This document shows, in pieces, positions 33,028-40,833 of a stretch of DNA of 64,000 nt (within the stretch, counting starts at the first letter, position 1; every line of letters starts with the position of its first letter). The position numbers and the translations under genes are program-made. The stretch comes from Actinoplanes lobatus. Lineage in GTDB: Bacteria > Actinomycetota > Actinomycetes > Mycobacteriales > Micromonosporaceae. The notes beneath the pieces are model-generated. The model did not search any database and had not been told where the DNA came from. It saw only the letters and a list, made by a program, of their open reading frames with translations. The DNA lies in the NCBI RefSeq assembly GCF_014205215.1, contig NZ_JACHNC010000001.1, positions 6,010,501 through 6,074,500 on the forward strand, read 5' to 3'.

Positions 33028-33657
33028 ATGACCACCACAAATCCGCAGACGACATTCGCCGAAGCTGCACCCGTGCAGCGCCTGGAGCGCGCGGCCGCCG
33101 CGCTGACCGCACACGGTTTCACCGTCGAGATCCTCGATGACGCCGCCGCCGCGCGTACCCGTGTCAGGGAGCTGATCCCCGAGGGCGCCACGGTGTTCAC
33201 CGGGGCCAGCGAGACCCTCCGCCTGTCCGGCATCGATGAGGACATCAACAACAGCGGGCGCTACGAGTCCGTCAAGGCACGCAGCAGGACCATGGACCGC
33301 GCCACCCAATTGGCCGACATTTGGCGGCTGCTCGCCTGTCCCGAGGTCATCGTCGGCAGCGTCGCCGCGGTCACCGAGACCGGATCCCTCGTGGCCGCCT
33401 CGGCCAGCGGAAGCCAACTGGCCGGCTACTCGGGCGCCGCGGCCCGCGCGATCTGGATCGTCGGGGCGCAGAAGGTCGTACCCGACCTGGACACCGCCCT
33501 GCGGCGCGTCGAAGACCACTGCCTTCCGCTGGAACACGAACGCGCCATAAAGGCCTACGGGCAGCCCAGCGCCCTCAACCGCCTGCTCATCCTCAACGCA
33601 GAACCCCACCCCGGGCGTGGCACCGTTCTACTGCTCCGCGAAGCCATCGGATTCTGA
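33028..33657 (+). CDS. LUD (LutC-like) domain protein
   Basis: A 209-residue protein of the LUD/lactate-utilization family: LTAHGFTVEILDDAAAAR, LIPEGATVFTGASETL, then VIVGSVAAVTETGSLVAAS and WIVGAQKVVPDLDTALRRV. LutC-type proteins take part in L-lactate oxidation, but this stand-alone form lacks LutA/LutB beside it. The frame's AGGAAGG upstream of ATG 33028 supports the start. Likely in one transcript with the NTF2-like gene and under the LysR regulator. Confidence 0.75.
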   Translation: MTTTNPQTTFAEAAPVQRLERAAAALTAHGFTVEILDDAAAARTRVRELIPEGATVFTGASETLRLSGIDEDINNSGRYESVKARSRTMDRATQLADIWRLLACPEVIVGSVAAVTETGSLVAASASGSQLAGYSGAAARAIWIVGAQKVVPDLDTALRRVEDHCLPLEHERAIKAYGQPSALNRLLILNAEPHPGRGTVLLLREAIGF

Positions 33658-33749
33658 CCACCGGCATGCCCGGCTGGGGAACCCAACTCGGCAGAGACAC
33701 CAGTGGGGCAAGCTATGTCAGTTCTCGTGGAGCCCGGCTCGCGCCCGTC

Positions 33750-33924
33750 ACAGTTACCCCTTCTTCGTCCGCTCCTCGGCCGCGTCCTCGGCTCGGGCGG
33801 CGAGGTACTCGGCCAGTCGCGTCTGGCATAGAGGACCCAGCGGATGAAGGTGTGACGGTGTATGCCGGTCAGGTCGGCGAGGATCGGGCTGGGGAGATCA
33901 GTGGCGAGTGCTGCAAGCGAACCT
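33750..33924 (-). pseudogene. tyrosine-recombinase-like C-terminal remnant, frameshifted
   Basis: The minus strand reads SLAALATDLPSPILADLTGI, HRHTFIRWVLYARRDW and, after a one-base slip, EYLAARAEDAAEE, the common C-terminus of actinobacterial site-specific recombinase-like proteins. A single base is missing after the RRDW codons. The catalytic part is gone; the remnant ends just before the direct repeat at 33937. The rest of 33658-34081 holds only that repeat and no gene. Confidence 0.55.
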
Positions 33925-33936
33925 CAAATGTGTGGC

Positions 33937-34040
33937 GTGAACTGGTCAAACGTCCCGGCAACGGTCGGCCGGGGACGGTGGTGGTGCGGTTCGCATGGTG
34001 CATCGTCCGGCCCACTTTGATCTTGCATGCGAACCACCGA
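33937..34040 (+). repeat. stem-loop direct repeat, copy 1
   Basis: About 104 bp starting GTGAACTGGTCAAACGTCC. It carries GGTTCGCATG (33988-33997) and its perfect complement CATGCGAACC (34026-34035), so it can form a 10-bp stem with a 28-nt loop containing CGTCCGGCCCACTTTGATC. Same-orientation copies lie near 36.4, 38.4 and 40.0 kb. Confidence 0.7.
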
Positions 34041-34081
34041 CCGGTGGCCGGGCCAAGAGCCGTCCGTGTCATCGCGGCTTC

Positions 34082-35002
34082 TCAGGCTCCCTGATAAGGC
34101 GCCGGCGGCTCGGTCCGGCGTGAAGACGAGTCCAGCTGGACACGGCCGCCACGCGGTGAGGATGCCCCGCCGCACAGCATCGCCAGCAGCGCCAGGTTGT
34201 CGTGGGAGCTGCTGCCCGGGTCGGTGTGGTAGATGAACAACACTTGGTTCGCGTCGCCGGGCAGCGGCAGCGCCTCGTACCGGAGCGTCATCGGGCCCAC
34301 GGCGGGGTGAGCCACCCGTTTGACGCCATGGGTGCGCTCGTGCACCTGGTGTCCGTTCCACCATGCGGAGAACTCGGCGCTTTTGATGGTCAGCTCTCCG
34401 ACCAGCTCGTTCAGCCGTACGTCGTCGGGATGGCGCCCGGCGTAGAGGCGGAGCGTGCCGACCACCTCGCCGGCCACCGTGCGCCAGTCGAGGAACAGCT
34501 CGGCCGCCGCCGGATCCAGGAACATCCACCGTGCGTAGTTGCGTTCCCGCGGCGGCATTCTGGTCCAATCGGTGAACAGCTCCCGGGCCAGCGTGTTCGC
34601 GGCGAGTACGTCGGTTCGACGGCCGAGGATCAGGGCCGGGTGCTCGCTCATCGAGGCGATCAGCTGCTGCATGGCCGGCCGCACACGCTGCGCGGGTGGT
34701 TGTGCCGCCTTGTGCCGTGCAGGGCGGGCGAGGTCGGCCAAGTGGGCGCGGGCCGCCGGTTCGAGCCGGAAGACCCGAGCCAGCGCTTCGAGCACCGCCT
34801 CCGACGGGCTCGCGTGCCGGCCCTGTTCCAGCCGGGTGTAGTAGTCGACGCTGACCCCGGCGAGCTGAGCGACCTCCTCGCGCCGCAGCCCGCGGACCCG
34901 CCGTTTCGCCGGGCCGCCGTCGTCGAGTCCCACGGCCTCCGGCGTCAGGCCGGCCCGGCACCTGCGCAGGAAGTCGCCCAGATCCGTACGCGAAGCTGCC
35001 AT
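34082..35002 (-). CDS. XRE-type regulator with MmyB-like ligand domain
   Basis: A 306-residue protein. Residues 1-~80 form the HTH (DLGDFLRRCRAGLTPEAVGL, then VRGLRREEVAQLAGVSVDYY, RLEQGRHASPSEAVLEAL). The rest is the MLTR/MmyB-like domain (ILGRRTDVLAANTLARELF, WMFLDPAAAELFLDWRTVA), which binds fatty-acid-like ligands in some members. ATG 35002. Divergent from the SDR gene at 35124, a very common pairing in which the regulator controls the oxidoreductase. Confidence 0.85.
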   Translation of the reverse strand: MAASRTDLGDFLRRCRAGLTPEAVGLDDGGPAKRRVRGLRREEVAQLAGVSVDYYTRLEQGRHASPSEAVLEALARVFRLEPAARAHLADLARPARHKAAQPPAQRVRPAMQQLIASMSEHPALILGRRTDVLAANTLARELFTDWTRMPPRERNYARWMFLDPAAAELFLDWRTVAGEVVGTLRLYAGRHPDDVRLNELVGELTIKSAEFSAWWNGHQVHERTHGVKRVAHPAVGPMTLRYEALPLPGDANQVLFIYHTDPGSSSHDNLALLAMLCGGASSPRGGRVQLDSSSRRTEPPAPYQGA

Positions 35003-35123
35003 GCCCCGATGGTCGCACCAACCGCGCCCGGCGCACACGGACCTGGGTAGGCATGCCGTTCCCAGGTAGCGCTGGGCCTGCTCAGCCATGTCCGTCCAGG
35101 TCCGGGCGATCGAGCATGGAACC

Positions 35124-35972
35124 ATGTCCAACACATGGTTCGTCACTGGCACCTCCCGCGGCCTCGGCCTCGAACTCGTCCGCCAACTGCTGACGCAGGG
35201 GCACAACGTCGCGGCCACGTCCCGCTCCGCCGAACGCCTCACCGCCGCCCTCGACGACGTCGACCGCACGCGGCTGCTGCCGATCGAACTCGACCTCACC
35301 GATGAGCGGGCCGTCACCGCCGCGATCACCGCGACCACCGACCGTTTCGGCGGGATCGACGTCGTGGTCAACAATGCCGGCTACGGGTTCCTCGGCGCGG
35401 TCGAGGAGACCAGCAGCGCCGAGGTCCGGCGCATGTTCGAGGTGCAGATCTTCGGCGTCTGGAACGTGTTGCGTGCCGTGCTGCCCGGCATGCGGTCCGC
35501 CCGGCGCGGACATGTCATCAACGTGTCGTCGATCCTTGGCCTGACCGCGTTCCCCGGGTGGGGGCTGTACTGCGCCGGCAAGTTCGCCCTTGAAGGACTC
35601 TCCGAGTCGCTCGCGGCCGAGGTTGCCGAGTTCGGCATCAGGGTTTCGCTGATCGAGCCCGGCTACACACGGACCGACTTCCTGCGGCCGGTCTCGCTTG
35701 GTCTGCCCGCGTCGACCGTGGACGGATACAGCACGATCCGGGAGATGACCACGGCACACCTCGCGATGCCGGGCACCCAGCTCGGCGACCCGGCCAAGGT
35801 GGTGGCGGCCGTCATCGCAGTCGCCTCGAACAGCGCTTCGCCACTGCGCCAGGTGCTCGGCTCCGACTCGTACGGGCTGGCGAAGGGTCGCGTGGAGTCG
35901 CTGCTCAGCGACGTGGAGGCGGGCCGTGAGCTGGCTCTGACGACGGACGTCAGCCCCGCACGTCCGTTGTAG
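35124..35972 (+). CDS. short-chain dehydrogenase/reductase
   Basis: A 282-residue classical SDR. The cofactor motif TGTSRGLG is at residues 8-15, NNAGYG near 89, the catalytic serine in NVSSILG near 135 and YCAGK (catalytic Tyr and Lys) near 148-152. The N-terminal TGTSRGLG with TSRSAER after beta 2 suggests NADP preference. Divergent from the XRE/MmyB-like regulator. Substrate unknown. Confidence 0.85.
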   Translation: MSNTWFVTGTSRGLGLELVRQLLTQGHNVAATSRSAERLTAALDDVDRTRLLPIELDLTDERAVTAAITATTDRFGGIDVVVNNAGYGFLGAVEETSSAEVRRMFEVQIFGVWNVLRAVLPGMRSARRGHVINVSSILGLTAFPGWGLYCAGKFALEGLSESLAAEVAEFGIRVSLIEPGYTRTDFLRPVSLGLPASTVDGYSTIREMTTAHLAMPGTQLGDPAKVVAAVIAVASNSASPLRQVLGSDSYGLAKGRVESLLSDVEAGRELALTTDVSPARPL

Positions 35973-36026
35973 ACAGCCGTACCGGTGCGAGCCGGAACGA
36001 CGCGCCGCTCCCGCGCGTCGAGCCGG

Positions 36027-36398
36027 TTACCGGTGCTGCCCGGCAGCGGGGTCGCCGGCCACCGCGGTGAGCCCGCGCTGATCGGCCGGTGGAGGCCTGT
36101 CATCGGTGAGCTGCCGTGCCAGCCGCTCACCTTCGACGTCGACGTCCGGCAGGATCCTGTCGAGCCACCTCGGCAGCCATCACGCTGATCGCGACAGCAC
36201 AGCCGGGACGATGGTTATCCGGACCAGTAGGGCGTTGACCGCCACTCCAAACGCGAGGGCGAACCCGAGCGACTTGATGATGATGATGTCGTCGGCGAGG
36301 GCGAAGCCCGCGAAGACGCTTATCATGATCAGCGCCGCGGCGGTGACGACTCGGTCGCCGATCAGCTGATCGCCGTCAGCGTTCACGCGGTACCCCAA
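36027..36398 (-). pseudogene. MMPL-family transporter C-terminal remnant with nonsense stop
   Basis: The minus strand reads RVVTAAALIMISVFAGFALA, IKSLGFALAFGVAVNALLVR and TIVPAVLSRSA, the last membrane helices of an RND/MMPL lipid or drug exporter. A TGA at 36180-36182 interrupts it, and in the same frame the text continues WLPRWLDRILPDVDVEGERL, the usual MMPL tail, to TAA 36027-36029. The stop falls where MMPL proteins have a second Trp, so a TGG-to-TGA change fits. The 5' part is missing: the frame ends at direct-repeat copy 2. Confidence 0.75.
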
Positions 36399-36405
36399 TT
36401 GCCGC

Positions 36406-36510
36406 GTGAACTGGTCAAACGTCCCAGCAGAGGGGCGCCGGTGAGGGTGGCTGGGCGGTTCGCATGGTGCAACGTCCGGCCCACAACTTGTCGATTTGCG
36501 AATCCGCGCG
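36406..36510 (+). repeat. stem-loop direct repeat, copy 2
   Basis: Begins GTGAACTGGTCAAACGTCCC, identical to copy 1 for 19 bp, and contains the core TTCGCATGGTGCAACGTCC (the stem start GGTTCGCATG at 36457-36466). The second stem arm is degenerate (TTGCGAATCC). It adjoins the truncated MMPL remnant. Confidence 0.65.
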
Positions 36511-36600
36511 GGTCGAGTGAGGCATTGCGCGAACCGGCCGCTGTTTGTTCAGCCCGAGTTGTGCGGGCGGAGACGGCTGCGGCGGACGTAGGAGCCTTCG

Positions 36601-36813
36601 ATGTCTCCGGGTGAGCTGGAGCGTGAGCATTCCGTACGACTACGGGTTCGGCCGTTCGTCGCGAACGCGGACGAGGCGTGGCTGCTCGCCTACGTCCACG
36701 AGGACGAAAACGACGCCATCGACGAGATCGACCTGGGACGTCACCCCGGTCTGGACGCCGCCAAGGCGGCTCCGGCCCGAAGACCAGGCCGGCCAGCGAC
36801 TTCGCTGCGATAA
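36601..36813 (+). CDS. hypothetical short protein, possibly a truncated gene
   Basis: A 70-residue frame with ATG. The first ~48 residues look genuinely coding (SVRLRVRPFVANADEAWLLA, then an acidic DENDAIDEIDLG run). The last ~20 are Pro/Arg-rich, as if the frame had run into unrelated sequence, so it may be the 5' end of a broken gene. In 36,511-37,008 the minus strand also has a coding-like trace (VRTVVDLRTAPVEMGRTPE, near 36,780-36,880) without full ends. No family recognised. Confidence 0.35.
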   Translation: MSPGELEREHSVRLRVRPFVANADEAWLLAYVHEDENDAIDEIDLGRHPGLDAAKAAPARRPGRPATSLR

Positions 36814-36960
36814 TGGGGCGCTCCGGCGTACGACCCATCTCCACCGGCGCGGTGCGCAGGTCCACCACCGTGCGGACCCCGGCCGCCTTCGCCGCGGCTC
36901 AATTCTGCCCGGAGCGGTCCGCTTCCGGCCAAGCCGAACCCCGCCACGTACCCAAAGACA

Positions 36961-36992
36961 AGCCCGGGGGTGCCGATGCGGCACCCCGGGCT
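36961..36992 (-). terminator. terminator of the pectinesterase gene
   Basis: A GC-rich hairpin of a 14-bp stem with one bulge and an ATG loop, followed on the minus strand by a T-rich run (TGTCTTTGGG). It starts 17 bp after the pectinesterase stop codon at 37009. Confidence 0.7.
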
Positions 36993-37008
36993 CGGGAGAA
37001 GGCGGCTG

Positions 37009-37977
37009 TCAGCCGATCGGGTTCCAGTTGTCGGAGCCAGCCAGGTACTTCTGCGGGGTGTAGTTGGCGGCGGTCGAGGCGCTCATCTGCGGGCGATTGC
37101 TGTTGGTGGTCGCGCCGGAGCCGGTGTTCTTGTATTCGAAGAACCGGGCGTTTTTCCACGAGTTGCTGGACATGTCGATCCACGGCTGCCCGGTCGCGAT
37201 GGTGGCACTGAGCGACGACTCGCGGAACAGCACCTGCGCGGTCGCGCCCCACGGGCGGCCGAGTTGGGTGGTGTTGTTGGTCGCACCGGTGATCGTGCTC
37301 TTGTAGATCAGGAAGCCGTATGTGTTCCCGGACGGCGTCCTGGCCGCTGTCAGCGGGCCGCCGGTGGAGCGCTTCTGGTAGATCGAGGTCGCGTTGAAGA
37401 CCGCGGTGGCGTCGCCGAAGATGAAGTCGACGGTGCCCTCGACGTACGAGTTGGTGATGTACTGGCGTTGGGTGTTGGCCAGCAGCGTGTCCTGGTTGCC
37501 GAGGAACCGGACATTCTTGTAGATGCCCTTGTCGCCGTTCATGTTGATCGCGACGGCCTGGCTACCTGTGCCGTAGTCGTTCGAGAATGTCAGGTTCGTG
37601 GCGATGAACTCCTTCGCGGCGACCGTCACCGTGGCGCTGCCGAAAGTGCCGTAGCCGCCGGCGTTGCTGCGGTTGTTGACGATCACCACGTTGCTCGGCC
37701 CGGAGCCCGTGCCGTTCAGCGTGATGTACGGCTTGTTCGACGGGATGCTGACAATCTCCCGGTACGTACCGGCCTTGATATTTATCGTGGCGCGGCTGGA
37801 GTTGTTGGCGGCGACTGCGTTCACCGCCGCCTGCACGGTCTTGTACTGGCCGGTGCCGTCGGCCGCGACGGTCAGCGTGGTGGCGGCCTCGGAGGACAGC
37901 GCGGTCACGCCGACGAAGGCGGCGGTGCCGCTGACGACGACGGCGAGCGCCGCCGACCACTTGATCATTCTGGTCAC
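37009..37977 (-). CDS. secreted pectinesterase (CE8)
   Basis: A 322-residue protein with a Sec signal (MIKWSAALAVVVSGTAAFVG, cleavage after ALSSEA). The CE8 right-handed beta-helix follows, with the catalytic residues in GNQDTLLA (Gln, Asp), VDFIFGDA (Asp) and LGRPW (Arg). It demethylates pectin outside the cell. GTG 37977 is chosen because AGGAG lies six bases upstream, better than ATG 37968. It has its own promoter and terminator. Its presence suggests use of plant cell-wall material. It is in the accessory region between repeat copies 2 and 3. Confidence 0.9.
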   Translation of the reverse strand: MTRMIKWSAALAVVVSGTAAFVGVTALSSEAATTLTVAADGTGQYKTVQAAVNAVAANNSSRATINIKAGTYREIVSIPSNKPYITLNGTGSGPSNVVIVNNRSNAGGYGTFGSATVTVAAKEFIATNLTFSNDYGTGSQAVAINMNGDKGIYKNVRFLGNQDTLLANTQRQYITNSYVEGTVDFIFGDATAVFNATSIYQKRSTGGPLTAARTPSGNTYGFLIYKSTITGATNNTTQLGRPWGATAQVLFRESSLSATIATGQPWIDMSSNSWKNARFFEYKNTGSGATTNSNRPQMSASTAANYTPQKYLAGSDNWNPIG

Positions 37978-38206
37978 TGCATTCTCCTGGTGGGGATGCG
38001 GGCGGGGGACGGTGCGCGCCGCATGACCGCTGCAGGCGCGTGGCGGGGGGAAACGCCTCGCACCGGACAGTGCCGTTCGCGGCGGTGGCTCGCGCGGCAC
38101 CATCGTTCGGCGGCATCGGCAGGCCGTCGCTGGCCGAGGATTCCCAGGCCTCAAGGCCACTGCGCGACGGCTACGCATGCGAACCCTACGGCGGCCGATT
38201 GACGAA

Positions 38207-38234
38207 AGTCTATCGATGCAAATAAATGCAACAA
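38207..38234 (-). promoter_or_regulatory. candidate pectinesterase promoter with AT-rich dyad
   Basis: On the minus strand: -35 TTGTTG (38229-38234), 16-bp spacer, -10 TAGACT (38207-38212). The spacer contains the dyad-like TGCATTTATTTGCA (38217-38230), strikingly AT-rich for this genome and a plausible operator site (LacI-type or catabolite control is a guess). Lies about 230 bp before the start codon. Confidence 0.4.
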
Positions 38235-38397
38235 GGTCGGCATTCGGCGCGGTCACGCGAGCAAGCGGGGGTGGACCTTGACCAATATGCCTGCCCCGGG
38301 GATCCGGCGACGATGGCACGAAAGTTGGTCGGCCACCGCTGATTCCGACCACTTGACGACCGCGGACATCACCCGTCATAGCGCGTCCGAGTAGTCC

Positions 38398-38500
38398 ATG
38401 AGCTGGCCAAGCGCCCCAGCAATGGGTCGCCGGGAATGACGACGGTGTGGTTCGCATGGTGCAACGTCCGGCCCACTTTGATCTTGTATGCGAACCGCGG
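38398..38500 (+). repeat. stem-loop direct repeat, copy 3
   Basis: Aligns with copy 1 over about 100 bp. The stem is GGTTCGCATG (38449-38458) with TATGCGAACC (38487-38496), 9 of 10 pairs, and the loop is the same CGTCCGGCCCACTTTGATC. The left edge (ATGAGCTGGCCAAGCGCC) is more diverged. Confidence 0.7.
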
Positions 38501-38850
38501 CCTGGTTGTCAGGCCGATGGTTTGAATGCGGTCATCCCGGGCGAGTCAGGTGCGGCCGTCGCGGGGTTGCGTCGCGATCTTGAAGCGATTCGAACCCCGA
38601 GCACGGTCGCACCTCCTCGACGGTCAGCGGGCTACGTGGGTGAAGCCGCATTGTCTTTGGTGTCGAGGGCGTTCGGTCAGGGGTGGGCACCTTCGTGTCA
38701 GGGCCATGCTCGCGCTCTTCCGGCGCCGCTCCGCTGCCCTGTCAGGCTCGCCGCGGCACCGCCCCGGGTTTGCCGACCAGAAGCCAGACGAGAAGCGAAT
38801 TATCCCGTATTTCTCCTGGTGAGCAGGATGGGCGGCGTAGCGTCGCGGTG

Positions 38851-39960
38851 ATGGAGCGCAAGGTCGAACTGGGGCATGGCCGTGTCGGCGTGGTCTCGCT
38901 GAACGAGCCAATGCTGCGCTATCCGGACAATCCGGTGTTGACGGCGCAGCATGTCAACGAGGTGTGGACCGAACCGCATCGCCAGGTGGTCACGGTGCAC
39001 AACGCCGGCGTCGCGGTTGTCGGCGATGAGACGGTGATGGTCTTCCGGTCGCATCTGCGCTGCGGGGTCAGCGTGATCGGAGTTGCGCGGAGCGCCGACG
39101 GGATCACCGACTGGCGGGTTGCGCCGGCACCGTTGCTGGAGCCGGCCACTCCGGCGGATACCTTCGCATCGGGTGTCGAGGAGTCCGCGATGGTGCGGAT
39201 CGAGTCGGGTGGGGTCGAGGATCCCCGCATCAACGTCGTCGACGGCGAGTACGTGATCACCTACAGCGGCTACGATGCGCAGGTCCGTAACCAGGTGCGG
39301 GTCTGCCTCGCTGTCACCGACGACTTCACCAGGGTCGTCCGCCATGGGCCGGTCCTCCAACAGGACATGCGCAACGTCGTGATTTTCAGTGAGCGGATCG
39401 GCGGCCGGTACTTCGCGCTGTTCCGGCCCAACGACGTACTGCCGGGCGACACCGGCGGCGCGTACACCCAGATCCGGATCGGGACCGCCGTCGACTTCCG
39501 CGCGGGGGAGTGGGAGATCGACGACGAGCCGATCATGCGTACGGGCTGGGGACCCAGCGCCTTCTCGGACAAGATCGGGCCGGGTGCGCCTCCGGTCCGG
39601 ACACCGGCCGGCTGGCTCAACCTGTTCCACGGTGTGCGCACCACCATGGACGGGAATCCGTATGTCCTCGGGGTCGCGCTGCACGACCTGGACGATCCCC
39701 GGCGGGTACAGATGTCCAGTGTCCCGGTGCTGTTCCCGACGCGGGCCGACTGCCGGGTCGGGGAATCCGACTACGTGCATGTGCCCAACGTGGTCTTCTC
39801 CTGCGCGATGGTGCCTCGCACGGATGGCACGCTGCTGGTCTACTACGCGGGCAACGACACGGTGATGAACGTGGCCGTCACCCACGAGGACGTTCTGGTC
39901 GAGCTGTGCCGCCGGTACGGGCAGAACCCGTTGACCGGACAATTGCTTTACCCAACCTGA
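38851..39960 (+). CDS. GH130-type glycoside phosphorylase/hydrolase
   Basis: A 369-residue five-bladed beta-propeller protein of the GH130/mannooligosaccharide phosphorylase type: NPVLTAQHV, HNAGVAVVGDETVMVFRSH, GVEDPRINVVDG (the Asp of the EDPRI block is the catalytic acid), GWGPSAFSDKIGPGAPPVRT and LVYYAGNDTVMNVA. It cleaves or phosphorolyses beta-mannosides or related sugars. ATG 38851. No signal peptide, so it acts inside the cell on imported oligosaccharides. Beside the pectinesterase this makes a small polysaccharide-use island. Confidence 0.8.
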   Translation: MERKVELGHGRVGVVSLNEPMLRYPDNPVLTAQHVNEVWTEPHRQVVTVHNAGVAVVGDETVMVFRSHLRCGVSVIGVARSADGITDWRVAPAPLLEPATPADTFASGVEESAMVRIESGGVEDPRINVVDGEYVITYSGYDAQVRNQVRVCLAVTDDFTRVVRHGPVLQQDMRNVVIFSERIGGRYFALFRPNDVLPGDTGGAYTQIRIGTAVDFRAGEWEIDDEPIMRTGWGPSAFSDKIGPGAPPVRTPAGWLNLFHGVRTTMDGNPYVLGVALHDLDDPRRVQMSSVPVLFPTRADCRVGESDYVHVPNVVFSCAMVPRTDGTLLVYYAGNDTVMNVAVTHEDVLVELCRRYGQNPLTGQLLYPT

Positions 39961-39999
39961 ATCGTCCATCGCCTGTACGGAGGTCGCGGCGGCCAGCAC

Positions 40000-40085
40000 G
40001 ATGCGCCGATCGCCGGGGACAACGGTGGGACGGTTCGCATGGTGCAACGTCCGTCCCACTCTCCCTGCCTGGCGTTTTGCAGGCG
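40000..40085 (+). repeat. stem-loop direct repeat, copy 4 (degenerate)
   Basis: Shares the core TTCGCATGGTGCAACGTCC with the stem start GGTTCGCATG at 40032-40041. The second stem arm is replaced by unrelated sequence, and the left edge is only partly present (CGATCGCCGGGGACAACGG). Confidence 0.55.
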
Positions 40086-40119
40086 GCCGGACCGCGTCGA
40101 AGGCCGGTCCGGCGTGATC

Positions 40120-40138
40120 AGTCCGCAAATAGTCCGCA
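40120..40138. repeat. paired AGTCCGCA arm-type repeat, copy 2
   Basis: Two copies of AGTCCGCA with 3 bp between (40120-40127, 40131-40138), same orientation and spacing as at 30905-30923. No tRNA-like core is found nearby. Confidence 0.45.
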
Positions 40139-40265
40139 CTACGGCCGGTGACCGCCTGGCCAAGGCGGTCTGCGACCGCGTCGAGGTCGTCCTCGAAAGG
40201 TCCGCTGGGTTTCCGCCGGAGCCCAGACCTTCTACCCGAAGATCGATTGTTCTCTTCAGGTGTGC

Positions 40266-40670
40266 TCAGGCGCTCAACCGGCGATCATTACGGGCCACGA
40301 GGATCGTGCCCATCACGCCCATGCCGAGTACCGTGCCGCCGAAGACCGTGGTCCCTGTCGCATCGAGCACTGATCCACGTGCATACGCGCGGCTGTTATC
40401 CCAAGGAAACACCGTTGCCTCGATGGTCGCGCCTACTCGGTCGGCGCTCTGAACGCTCACTGTGCGGGCCACTCCGTCTGAGGTGGTGAACACGCCCTCG
40501 CAGGCGAGACCGCCGCGGGAAACCTCCGCGCAGTACGACACGGTCAGCATGCCGGCGTCGCCCGCTCCTGGCACCTGCGCGAGCAGGCCGAGGGCGCCGT
40601 GCCAGGTCAGAAATGCGCCAACGACCGAGAAGACGGCCGAGACCACGAAGAAGAGCGCACGGCGAGGCAT
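40266..40670 (-). CDS. hypothetical two-helix membrane protein
   Basis: A 134-residue protein with an N-terminal membrane helix (ALFFVVSAVFSVVGAFLTW) and a C-terminal one (GTTVFGGTVLGMGVMGTILV). Between them is an outside loop with two cysteines (SYCAEV, GLACEGVF) likely disulfide-bonded. The layout matches small actinobacterial membrane proteins of the DUF3592 kind, a tentative link. Right edge of the accessory region. Confidence 0.6.
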   Translation of the reverse strand: MPRRALFFVVSAVFSVVGAFLTWHGALGLLAQVPGAGDAGMLTVSYCAEVSRGGLACEGVFTTSDGVARTVSVQSADRVGATIEATVFPWDNSRAYARGSVLDATGTTVFGGTVLGMGVMGTILVARNDRRLSA

Positions 40671-40833
40671 TTGGCCAGCGTAACGTCTGGTGCGTGAGCC
40701 GCCGCCCGGCCGCTCGTCGATCAGGCCGCGGGCCGGTTCAGCTCACCGGACCACCGATCAGCCTCGATCGCCGTCACACACTCAACAACGAGCCGATCAT
40801 CGATGCATTCGCCTGTTGAGTGCCGTTGCAGTA

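Larger units (their letters stand above)
37978..38850. other. gene-free stretch around repeat copy 3
   Basis: About 870 bp between divergent pectinesterase and GH130-type genes. It contains the pectinesterase promoter (38207-38234) and direct-repeat copy 3 (38398-38500). The open frames to 38850 are shadow-like, and I see no RNA gene. Confidence 0.5.
39961..40265. other. gene-free stretch with repeat copy 4 and arm-type repeat
   Basis: Between the GH130-type gene and the membrane protein. It contains the degenerate direct-repeat copy 4 (40000-40085) and AGTCCGCA pairs at 40120-40138. Nothing else recognised. Confidence 0.5.

Noticed and set aside
33937..40085. Integron attC array
   Set aside because: Some cassette-like layout, but no attC core sites (GTTRRRY/RYYYAAC) or integrase of that type were seen; kept only as an unexplained repeat.
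33937..40085. CRISPR array
   Set aside because: Repeats are ~100 bp and 1.6-2.5 kb apart, with no short regular spacers.
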